Source of the DNA: a virus
Reading direction: 5' to 3' (one strand)
IMG/VR virus record: IMGVR_UViG_3300008107_000088
Span: 1-62,151 of that record
DNA length: 62,151 nucleotides
A program made the translations under genes and the position numbers. The notes below the pieces were generated by a model. The model was not told the DNA's origin, made no database searches, and saw only the letters and a program-made list of their open reading frames with translations. Positions within the stretch are counted from its first letter, which is position 1. The number at the start of each line of letters is the position of its first letter. This document shows, in pieces, positions 1 to 7,065 of the stretch.

Positions 1-920
1 ATCCTGATTTGGCCCTTGGTGTTATCGACAGAGTCACCACACGTGGCTATGGTGTTCGCACTGGTTACACATTCCTTGACAACATCTGGAAGAATGGTTG
101 GGCGCCTGGTTGGTTGATTGTGCCACTTGCGCCACCCAAACGGTTCAAAACCACATTCTGTATTAACATAGCCCTGAACATTGCTGGACCATCTATTGGT
201 GAGGATGTGCTCTATTACACTTGCGAAATATCTGATGAGTTGGCTGCAGTCAGAGCGATGTGTAATGTGGCTCGTGTTCAGATGGACGTGATGTACCAAT
301 CACCTGAAAAGTTCAAGATTCAGGTTAAGAATGAGATGCAGGCCTTGATGCACGGTGAGATCCTTGTGAAAGGCTATGCATCCAGAACAGCCACTATTGC
401 GGATCTAAAAGCCCATGCAAAGATGGCTATTCAACAGGGACTTAGGCCAAAAGCAATCATTATCGACTATGCTGATACAGTAAAGCCATCGTCGTCCCAC
501 AAAGAGAAGAAAGATCACCTCCTTCAAGCTGATGTCTACACAGAAGCTAGAGCAATGGGAGCTGAATTAGGTTGCTGTGTGATCATGCCTGATCGTTGTA
601 CCAGAGACACTGTATCACAGCCAGTTCCAAGCATGCAATCCTTCCAAGGTGCATTCGAAAAAGCTGGTATCGTTGATATTGCCATTGGTCTTTGCGCAAC
701 TGAAGCTGAGTTGAAAAACAACATCATTCGACTCTTCGTCTTTCTTAATCGACATGGCGCGGCACTTCAACACTTTCAGGGAGCTGTTGATGCTGCAACG
801 TACAGAATGGAGATTCTAAAAGAAATCGAGTACGATCCTGATGACACGGGCGAGAGCAAGGGTAAGGGCAAAGGCAAGGGCAAAGGTGTGGCCAACCTGC
901 CTGATGACATCGAGGAATAA
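1..920 (+). CDS. DnaB-like replicative helicase, 3' part (5' end outside window)
   Basis: RecA-fold ATPase core of a DnaB/gp41-type helicase, which would unwind DNA at the phage fork. The reading frame is open at the left edge, so the TTG at 9 is probably internal and an N-terminal domain lies outside. Numbering from that TTG, a P-loop-like segment APPKRFKTT is at 41-49. It keeps Lys-Thr but lacks the usual glycines. The family's acidic motif is seen as YTCEISDE (70-77) and Walker B as AIIIDYADTV (149-158), a typical DnaB IDY pattern. The protein ends in a Lys-Gly repeat (about 283-292) encoded by GGYAAR-like hexanucleotides, then an acidic tail. Helicase versus a non-helicase RecA-like paralogue cannot be decided from the fragment. 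Confidence 0.75.
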   Translation, partial: PDLALGVIDRVTTRGYGVRTGYTFLDNIWKNGWAPGWLIVPLAPPKRFKTTFCINIALNIAGPSIGEDVLYYTCEISDELAAVRAMCNVARVQMDVMYQSPEKFKIQVKNEMQALMHGEILVKGYASRTATIADLKAHAKMAIQQGLRPKAIIIDYADTVKPSSSHKEKKDHLLQADVYTEARAMGAELGCCVIMPDRCTRDTVSQPVPSMQSFQGAFEKAGIVDIAIGLCATEAELKNNIIRLFVFLNRHGAALQHFQGAVDAATYRMEILKEIEYDPDDTGESKGKGKGKGKGVANLPDDIEE

Positions 921-921
921 G

Positions 922-950
922 TTTACAAAGTTTACCTCAGATCATAACCT
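922..950 (+). promoter_or_regulatory. Candidate promoter of the amidoligase gene
   Basis: TTTACA (922-927), a 17-nt spacer and TAACCT (945-950), with the ATG at 959 only 8 nt downstream. The geometry matches the clearer promoters at 17289, 21723, 41418(-) and 52537(-). The -10 is the weakest of the set. There is no Shine-Dalgarno sequence in the 8 nt before the ATG. Confidence 0.5.
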
Positions 951-958
951 AAACTTCC

Positions 959-1954
959 ATGGGAAAAGTTAGTGCCAACATCAGTTTTGGCTTGGAGCTT
1001 GAGTGTGTTCGATTGCACCCATTGGCTGGCCAAATCATTGAGCAAATGAGTTTTGGTCACCATCTGGACCATTCGATTAAAGGCGATAATGGTGAGACCC
1101 TTCCTCGAAGTTGGCCAGGCGCAGGCCACGAGATTGTGACTAGACCCACAAACATTGCTGTCTCAATGGGCAGTGATGGAGCTCGTATGCAAATGGAGTT
1201 TGAACCCGTTCGCAATCTCATTTTTCAACTCGCGTCATGCTCAGAGCATGTCAATAGATCTTGTGGTGTTCATCTTCATCTTGGAAAGCCAAAGGGCTCA
1301 ACCACTGTATCTCGTTGGTCACCTGACGAGGTCAGAACCATGTTGATTATTGGCCAAATTCTCGAGCAGCGTTTGACATCCATGGTTCACCCCTCACGGT
1401 TGAACAATGATACTTGTGAGCTTATCTCAAAGAGATACACCAAAAATGACTTGGGCCAATTCTACCCAATGGGTCGAGTTGATCCTAACAAGTACACCAA
1501 CAGAAAGAGGTACTGCTGGCTAAATCTAATTGAGACAGCCAGGCAGGGAACCAGATCCGACAATGGCTATGGATCTTCACCAGCCACTGGCACAATTGAG
1601 ATTCGTTTCCTTGGTGAAACTGACTGTCCAAGTTACATCTTCATGTGGACTCGTCTGTGGCTTAAGATTGCTGCACTTGTAGCCTATGTCCCTTCAACCC
1701 TTGCAATCGCACAAGTGTGTTACTCTGACTTGCTGGAGCAGGACTTCTTCGCCTTGAAGACAGCAGCAACAATTGATCTAAAGAAAAGGTCCACAGGTCC
1801 AACACCATCGACAAGTGGAGGTGTGGAGTTCACCACGGGCAGTTCTATGGATGGTCGTCTAAGAAGGTCAGGAATTGTTAGGCGAATTCAAACCTCAAAC
1901 ACGACCTCCTCCGCGGTGTCGTACAATGAACCTGAGAACCAATCTCCATTCTGA
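959..1954 (+). CDS. Putative amidoligase (ATP-dependent COOH-NH2 ligase, GS-like fold)
   Basis: 331 aa with the full motif set of the Amidoligase_2 family (glutamine-synthetase-like fold, ATP-dependent amide bond formation). Motifs: FGLELE at 10-15, HEIVTRP at 57-63, CGVHLHLG at 102-109 (metal/ATP-binding His pair), RYCWLNL at 184-190 and TIEIRFLG at 212-219. The C-terminal 60 residues are Ser/Thr/Arg-rich and look disordered. The start is ATG at 959, directly behind a promoter-like element and without Shine-Dalgarno. Known members join amino groups to carboxylates of peptides or small molecules, and phage members are often linked to glutamine amidotransferases; one is found at 51789-52529. 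The substrate here is unknown: cell wall, protein or metabolite are all possible. The next gene overlaps by ATGA. Confidence 0.8.
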   Translation: MGKVSANISFGLELECVRLHPLAGQIIEQMSFGHHLDHSIKGDNGETLPRSWPGAGHEIVTRPTNIAVSMGSDGARMQMEFEPVRNLIFQLASCSEHVNRSCGVHLHLGKPKGSTTVSRWSPDEVRTMLIIGQILEQRLTSMVHPSRLNNDTCELISKRYTKNDLGQFYPMGRVDPNKYTNRKRYCWLNLIETARQGTRSDNGYGSSPATGTIEIRFLGETDCPSYIFMWTRLWLKIAALVAYVPSTLAIAQVCYSDLLEQDFFALKTAATIDLKKRSTGPTPSTSGGVEFTTGSSMDGRLRRSGIVRRIQTSNTTSSAVSYNEPENQSPF

Positions 1955-2325
1955 TGAGAGTAGGCCACATCATAAGTTTCGATTTTCAGGGCCACAAAAA
2001 GTGGGTTGTGGTCAATATCAATGACTGTAGGGCATGTATTGTTCCACTTGCCAACAGAGACCCAGATAGCCCTGAGGAGGTGTTCAATGAATCTGACTCT
2101 GGATCCACAGGGATAAGCCCAAACAGTGGTTGCCCAATTCTCGGTAGAGTGGCTGGACAAATACAAACGAGAGCCTCTATGTCCTTTAAGCGACCAACAC
2201 AAAGTCTTTCTTTGGTCCAAAAACCTGTAAAGCCGGTTTTACCCCTGCCGTCAATCCCTGATGACCCAAAGTCTTCAGACCCAATGGTCGAAGCAGTTAT
2301 CTCCGCCACTTCGCGTCTCTTTTGA
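1954..2325 (+). CDS. Hypothetical protein, 123 aa
   Basis: Start codon overlaps the stop of the amidoligase gene (ATGA), so it is probably co-transcribed and translationally coupled. The N-terminal 45 residues alternate hydrophobic and polar positions like a small beta barrel (HIISFDFQGHKKWVVVNIND); the rest is Pro/Ser-rich and probably disordered. No family recognised. The coupling suggests, but does not prove, a role with the amidoligase. Its 3' end overlaps the convergent minus-strand gene by 29 bp with no terminator between them. Confidence 0.55.
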   Translation: MRVGHIISFDFQGHKKWVVVNINDCRACIVPLANRDPDSPEEVFNESDSGSTGISPNSGCPILGRVAGQIQTRASMSFKRPTQSLSLVQKPVKPVLPLPSIPDDPKSSDPMVEAVISATSRLF

Positions 2326-2560
2326 GAAGCTCACTGATAGCATTTAATACCAGTTCGGGTTTGGCTTGGATGTTCATCACTTGCATCCATTTCTTCAAAG
2401 CTGGTCTTAGGTTATTCTGCTGAACCATGGCTGCCAGATTCTCACGCCAACGATAGGTTCCAACCTGTTGTTCAATGAAATCAGAAGCCAAGTCGTTGTA
2501 AAAGCCAGAGCTGGGTGCAGGTGGCAACACCATTTGACCTGGAACTTTTTGTTTGTCCAT
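2297..2560 (-). CDS. Hypothetical protein, 87 aa
   Basis: Single small gene on the minus strand between two plus-strand blocks. The ATG at 2560 is preceded by GATAACTAAGAT, with no Shine-Dalgarno. The C-terminal half (residues 35-87) is predicted helical and basic, ending DAKWRR; the N-terminus has a Pro-rich stretch. It overlaps the 3' end of the preceding plus gene. No family recognised. The compact coding frame and the 28-nt divergent spacer to 2589 argue that it is real. Confidence 0.5.
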   Translation of the reverse strand: MDKQKVPGQMVLPPAPSSGFYNDLASDFIEQQVGTYRWRENLAAMVQQNNLRPALKKWMQVMNIQAKPELVLNAISELLKRDAKWRR

Positions 2561-2588
2561 ATCTTAGTTATCTTTGTTCTATACAGCT

Positions 2589-2765
2589 ATGGACAAGAAT
2601 CCAGAAAAAGACAAGAAGACATTTGTTGTAGTTCGATCTGACAACAACCAGAAGATTGCTGGTCCATTTACTGAGTCTGAGGCCCACAAGAAGGCCAATG
2701 ACAAGGGACTGAAAGAATCCTCTGGCAATGTTGGTCTCTCGGTGAGACAAGTGATTCATGGCTGA
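2589..2765 (+). CDS. Hypothetical small protein, 58 aa
   Basis: Starts at ATG 2589 (MDKNPEKDKKTFVVVRSD...); an upstream in-frame TTG at 2574 is less likely. A beta-strand-like KTFVVVRS followed by a short helix resembles many small phage proteins, but no family is recognised. The last codons overlap the ATG of the next gene (2758), so it appears to lead the packaging operon. Confidence 0.5.
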   Translation: MDKNPEKDKKTFVVVRSDNNQKIAGPFTESEAHKKANDKGLKESSGNVGLSVRQVIHG

Positions 2766-3462
2766 TCTTGTGCCCAAGACTGGGCCAGGGTCAAACCCTG
2801 AAGATCCTGTCCCTGTAAAATTTGAGCAGACCGATCTAGCCAACATGCTGACTGGTGCGGCAAGGGTCATGAATGACCTTGTCACCCGTCACATGATAGA
2901 TGTTTTGAACGGCGAGGTTGAAGCTCCTCAAATGGAGCCTGATGCCTCTCTTGTCGTTCTCAATGATCTTGTACACGCATTCAGTTCTGGTGAAGGCCTC
3001 GACAAGATCAAGCCAGACGTAGACCGTCTGACCATGGCCCAGGAGGACCGGATGACTCTGGTCAATTCTCTGACAACTCAGCATAGTCTCATAAGAATGG
3101 TGAGACTAATGATGGCCAGAGATAGACTGGAGCGCTTCATGCTATCATCATTGGAGCGTTCCGATCTGACGCCTAACGAAGCCTTGCTCTTCATGAAGAT
3201 GATTCAGACCGACATGGCTGAATTACAAGTTCATCTTAAACCTACACCCATCAAAGATTCCAAGGGTCTTGTGGACAAGGTTGACTATGCTCAGAAGAAG
3301 GCCGTGGGTGATTCACTTTCTCGTTATGACAAGACATCTCCTCAGGGACGAGAAATCATACGAAAGATAATCCATGGACTCCTCAAAAAGGATGGCGGAT
3401 CGGGAAAACCCACTAGTCCCACTGGATCTGGGGATAGTGATAAAAAGCCAGACCTCGAATAG
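2758..3462 (+). CDS. Hypothetical protein before terminase (small terminase candidate)
   Basis: 234 aa, mostly helical and charged, with a Gly/Pro/Ser-rich C-terminal tail (KDGGSGKPTSPTGSGDSDKKPDLE region). It sits directly upstream of the large terminase gene, 26 bp apart, the usual place of a small terminase subunit. No helix-turn-helix or other terS signature could be confirmed by eye, so the terS assignment is positional only. It overlaps the preceding gene by 8 bp. Confidence 0.5.
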   Translation: MADLVPKTGPGSNPEDPVPVKFEQTDLANMLTGAARVMNDLVTRHMIDVLNGEVEAPQMEPDASLVVLNDLVHAFSSGEGLDKIKPDVDRLTMAQEDRMTLVNSLTTQHSLIRMVRLMMARDRLERFMLSSLERSDLTPNEALLFMKMIQTDMAELQVHLKPTPIKDSKGLVDKVDYAQKKAVGDSLSRYDKTSPQGREIIRKIIHGLLKKDGGSGKPTSPTGSGDSDKKPDLE

Positions 3463-3488
3463 AATAGATCTTCCAGACGAAGCTGATC

Positions 3489-5546
3489 ATGCAAATGCTG
3501 ACAGAGAGGGTGGACTCCACCCTGGAAGAAATAATGATAGCGGACAGTCAGGAGTACGTTCACCTGATAGCGTCCCTTAACGACCACGAGAAAAGACTGT
3601 TTGAAGAGTTGGTTACCAAACTTAGAAGTGGTGAGTTTGGTGACATTGACATTCTTGAGAACTTTTGGAAGGTTGACTACGTTAGACGGCCACCTTCCAT
3701 CGAGGAGTTTATCACCGACGACTACTGGCTTGGTTCAAGAACCAGACCGTCTGAAGACAACGAGGGTATCTTCCCTGGCTGGCGTGACATTCTTCTAAAG
3801 GATTTTGACCTTAACTCTCAGGTCCATAACACTGTCGTCACAGGATCTTTGGGCATTGGTAAATCATGGGTGTGCTGTGTTATCATCCTGTATCGAATAG
3901 CGTTGTCTCGTTTGCTGAGAAATCCAGGCCACTTCTTCGGCATGAGCCGTGGCACTGAGATCTACTTCTCAATCCTGTCAATTACTCGTGCGGCAGTTCG
4001 TGAAACAGTCTTCGGTGATGCGATGGAGTTCATGGGCCAAAGCCCGTTCTTTCGCGAGGTCTGCGGCTTCAATCCGGATAAGAAGTACACAGACAACCTT
4101 ATTGATCTAGGCAACAACATCACTGTCAATGCTGGTTCGAAAGGATGGCACGTCATTGGCAAAAACATGATGGGGATTCTGCTGGACGAAGGTAACTTCC
4201 GTCTTGAGAAGAATCCAAATCTAAAGGCATACAGTCTGTACAACAACGTCAGAGCTCGTATCCAAAACCGGTTTCAAAAGTTCAAAGGCTTTTTGCCAGC
4301 TATTAGCTTGCTGGCCTCATCTGCAGCGGACGAGTCTTCCTTCACTGAAAAAGTCAAGAAGGAGATCCTAGACTCTAATCAGCCAAGACGCCAAACAATC
4401 TACCAGTTTGCAGTCTATACAATCAAAAAGCACACTCTTCGCCTCAGCCACAGATACTTCAAAGTAAGCTATGGTTTGAAGAGTGAGGAACCACGAGTTT
4501 TAAGTGGCTGGTATCTTCATGATGGCACACCCATTGAAGGGGCCGGTCCACACGAAAGTGCTTCGTCTGGTGCTAGAACTGAACTAGTTCCAGAGGACTA
4601 TTACGACGGTTTTAGACGATCAACCAAGCAATATCTGATGGACATTGCTGGCATATCGGTGGGTGGCTCTCACAAGCTGCTTCCATCCACTGTGGATCTT
4701 GAAAGATGCCTTGATCTTTCTGTGGCTGATGGCATAGTGAATCCATGTAAGCTTAAAACTGTTACTCTGGCCACTGATGATAAAGCAGAGCTCTATCAGT
4801 ATTTGGACCAATCTTCATTTCTCACCAGAAGATTTAGTCGTGTCATACCAGCAAGACACCCTGAGGCCCTAAGATTTGCCCACGTTGATTTGGCCACACA
4901 GACCATGGCTGGTGTCTCTGTTGGCCACCTTGTCGGCAGACAAAAGGTTGAAACGTACAGGGCCGGTGAAGTATTTCAAGAGTACAGGTTAGTCTTCGAA
5001 TACGACTTTATTCTCACCATAACAGCAGGTGAAGCCGCACCCATTTCACTGGGTAAGATACAGAATTTCTTCTTTTGGCTTAGAGATTATGCTGGTTTCA
5101 AATTTGGCCTAATAACCGCTGACCAATGGCAATCAGAAATGCCATTGCAAACTCTCCAAGCCGGTGGTTTCAACGTGGACAAGCTGTCCATGGATCGCAC
5201 CAAAACGCCATACTATGAGTGGAGATCTGCCATTCAGGAATTACGGTTGCGTTTGTTTAGACAAGACCAGCTGATGTATGAGGCTGCAGAGCTGCTTGAT
5301 CTTCCAGACAAAATAGATCACCCGCCAGAGGAAGAAGGTGGCAGCAAAGATACTTCAGACTCTGCAGCTGGAGCATATTACAACGCAATCTCATATACCT
5401 CAAAAACAGGTTCGAATGTGGCCATAGACGCCACCATACCAGCCATAATGCCAGACTCAAACGTGGCTGAAGAGGAGAAGCCACCCATTAGCATCGTGCT
5501 ACCTCAAAGTTTGGGTGCCCGGCCGAATAGTGTTTTTGAGGCGTAG
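3489..5546 (+). CDS. terL: Terminase large subunit
   Basis: 685 aa DNA-packaging motor that translocates DNA into the prohead and cuts concatemers. ATPase domain: Walker A GSLGIGKS at 119-126 and Walker B MMGILLDE at 227-234, followed by a coupling-type segment LLASSAADESSF (about 274-285). Nuclease domain (RNase H-like): HVDLATQ from 465 supplies the first catalytic Asp, and FGLITADQWQS near 540-550 is the typical later motif with Asp. Length is normal for jumbo T4-like terminases. ATG at 3489 is chosen; ATG 3495 is an alternative. The C-terminal 70 residues are low complexity. It is followed 8 bp later by the gp53-like gene. Confidence 0.93.
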   Translation: MQMLTERVDSTLEEIMIADSQEYVHLIASLNDHEKRLFEELVTKLRSGEFGDIDILENFWKVDYVRRPPSIEEFITDDYWLGSRTRPSEDNEGIFPGWRDILLKDFDLNSQVHNTVVTGSLGIGKSWVCCVIILYRIALSRLLRNPGHFFGMSRGTEIYFSILSITRAAVRETVFGDAMEFMGQSPFFREVCGFNPDKKYTDNLIDLGNNITVNAGSKGWHVIGKNMMGILLDEGNFRLEKNPNLKAYSLYNNVRARIQNRFQKFKGFLPAISLLASSAADESSFTEKVKKEILDSNQPRRQTIYQFAVYTIKKHTLRLSHRYFKVSYGLKSEEPRVLSGWYLHDGTPIEGAGPHESASSGARTELVPEDYYDGFRRSTKQYLMDIAGISVGGSHKLLPSTVDLERCLDLSVADGIVNPCKLKTVTLATDDKAELYQYLDQSSFLTRRFSRVIPARHPEALRFAHVDLATQTMAGVSVGHLVGRQKVETYRAGEVFQEYRLVFEYDFILTITAGEAAPISLGKIQNFFFWLRDYAGFKFGLITADQWQSEMPLQTLQAGGFNVDKLSMDRTKTPYYEWRSAIQELRLRLFRQDQLMYEAAELLDLPDKIDHPPEEEGGSKDTSDSAAGAYYNAISYTSKTGSNVAIDATIPAIMPDSNVAEEEKPPISIVLPQSLGARPNSVFEA

Positions 5547-5554
5547 TTAGTGTG

Positions 5555-5872
5555 ATGGACCAGCGAGTCACACTGCCACCATTTTCAATGTTGTCTCAGA
5601 CGCCAGTTTACAGCGTCAATGGCAATATCGTCACTGGTTTGCTCAACCCTCCTATCGTGCCAGATGCGTCTGACACTCTCTACAGGGTAACCCTAGCTGG
5701 CGAGAGACGTCTGGACCTCATATCTCAGCTACATTATGGCACTCCAGAGCTGTGGTGGGTCATTGCACTAGTAAACAATCTTATCGATCCAATTGCGGGT
5801 GTAGCATCTGGAGCTGAAATCCGCATTCCACTAAGATCAAGATTGTCTGCACTTGGAATTCTAAACGTATAG
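5555..5872 (+). CDS. Baseplate wedge protein, gp53-like (LysM-like)
   Basis: 105 aa. The segment ERRLDLISQLHYGTPELWWV followed by ALVNNLIDP and a final EIRIP is the typical LysM-like pattern of T4 gp53 and related baseplate wedge proteins, in which an initial DxIA...G.p.lWw.I...N...dP is followed by a short beta strand. It would join the wedge to the hub. ATG 5555 is preceded by GTG 5552 in frame; either could start. TAGTTAGT lies just upstream. It is followed by two small structural-type proteins. Confidence 0.7.
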   Translation: MDQRVTLPPFSMLSQTPVYSVNGNIVTGLLNPPIVPDASDTLYRVTLAGERRLDLISQLHYGTPELWWVIALVNNLIDPIAGVASGAEIRIPLRSRLSALGILNV

Positions 5873-5875
5873 TCT

Positions 5876-6391
5876 ATGTTCCTCACAACTCAAGAGTTAG
5901 AGTCAATTATTGATTTGCCCATATCAATGCCAAGCACCCTGGTCCGTTCAGGCGATTGGCTTGTGGTTGCAACATTCAGCCTGAGTGAAGGCCAGACTCT
6001 TGTCTACAAGGACATGAATCTGACAGTCACTAGTGCTTCAATTGCTGGCGTGGATCTTCCTTTGGGAAATCAATGTAACCAGTTTAACATCAAGCTGCTG
6101 AACAACAGCTATGGTATTTCATACATTGGCATTGCAAAGGACTTCTCTGCAACAACTGATCCTCAGAGTGTTACGTGGGTTGGTACTGCGGCTGATGTGA
6201 TTTCAGCCGATTCGGTTGGCACATACGTTAGAGCCAGCTCTGCTGCAGAGTTGGAGATCACTGAGCCTGGTTTCTATTCGGTGGTGATTGTGAATAACTG
6301 TGAAAGCACCACCTCAACAGTGACCACATCACAGCTATACAACGTTGATTTGAAGATGATTGTGTCATCTCAGATTCGGTTAAAGCTATGA
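5876..6391 (+). CDS. Probable virion structural protein, 171 aa
   Basis: Low-charge, beta-rich protein dominated by Ser, Thr, Val and Asn, as in baseplate, fibre or decoration proteins. It has no recognised family motif. The junction TAGTCTATG with the previous gene is also seen at 20071. Position in the terL-gp53 structural operon supports a tail or baseplate role. Ends overlapping the next start by 4 bp (ATGATAA region). Confidence 0.55.
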   Translation: MFLTTQELESIIDLPISMPSTLVRSGDWLVVATFSLSEGQTLVYKDMNLTVTSASIAGVDLPLGNQCNQFNIKLLNNSYGISYIGIAKDFSATTDPQSVTWVGTAADVISADSVGTYVRASSAAELEITEPGFYSVVIVNNCESTTSTVTTSQLYNVDLKMIVSSQIRLKL

Positions 6392-7065
6392 TAACGCCAC
6401 AACAATTTAGCAGCATAAAGACCATTGGTGGTTGTCTACCTGAAACCGTCATAAGTCCTGGAAAATCAGTGATAGTTTCACTGGTTCAGCTGGCCTATCT
6501 GGATGCCTTGTCAGTACCATGGATTTGCATGCACGTCACTGATCTGGTTGGTGTTCAAAGAAATAGCTTGCTGGTTACAGCATCAAAAGCAGTTGATACA
6601 TCACCTGGTGCCACAATGACTGTGACGTCAAATGAGCCATTCTTTCTCTCATCTGATGTGGGTTCCATGATAACGTGGTCCAATAACCAACAGTCCTACG
6701 TAACTGGGTATCTGTCATCCACTCAAGTTCAAGTGGTAAACTCCACGGGCATCACAAACCCTGCCACTGGAGCTCAAGATAGCTATTTCATTTTGACACC
6801 CACGGTGCCCAACATCATAAATAAGTCTATGGGCGCTGCAGTCTGTGGCATACAGTCAACATCGCCTGACAAGTTCAATCTTCCTGGCGGCTATCCTGAG
6901 TCGATTCTGACAACATCCTTGATTGGTGTTGTAGCCGGATCACCTTTTCAACCCAGACGATACACGGGCCCAGATAAGATTGCTGTCTCTGTTCTTAACA
7001 ATACCAGAAACTTTGAGTTGCATGTCGCTGTGAATACCGCCATGCGATACACTCGTGGCATATGA
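6388..7065 (+). CDS. Probable virion structural protein, 225 aa
   Basis: Beta-rich, few charged residues, Ser/Thr/Val-rich; no catalytic motif seen. The middle part (VTGYLSSTQVQVVNSTGI) looks like repeated beta strands common in tail proteins. The start overlaps the previous gene by 4 bp and the end overlaps the next by 4 bp (ATGA), so the three genes are translationally coupled. The specific role is not recognised; baseplate or fibre-attachment protein is the inference from context. Confidence 0.55.
   Translation: MITPQQFSSIKTIGGCLPETVISPGKSVIVSLVQLAYLDALSVPWICMHVTDLVGVQRNSLLVTASKAVDTSPGATMTVTSNEPFFLSSDVGSMITWSNNQQSYVTGYLSSTQVQVVNSTGITNPATGAQDSYFILTPTVPNIINKSMGAAVCGIQSTSPDKFNLPGGYPESILTTSLIGVVAGSPFQPRRYTGPDKIAVSVLNNTRNFELHVAVNTAMRYTRGI

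Noticed and set aside
851-890. Hexanucleotide tandem repeat as an origin iteron
   Set aside because: It encodes the Lys-Gly tail of the helicase in frame; there is no AT-rich flank or other origin sign.
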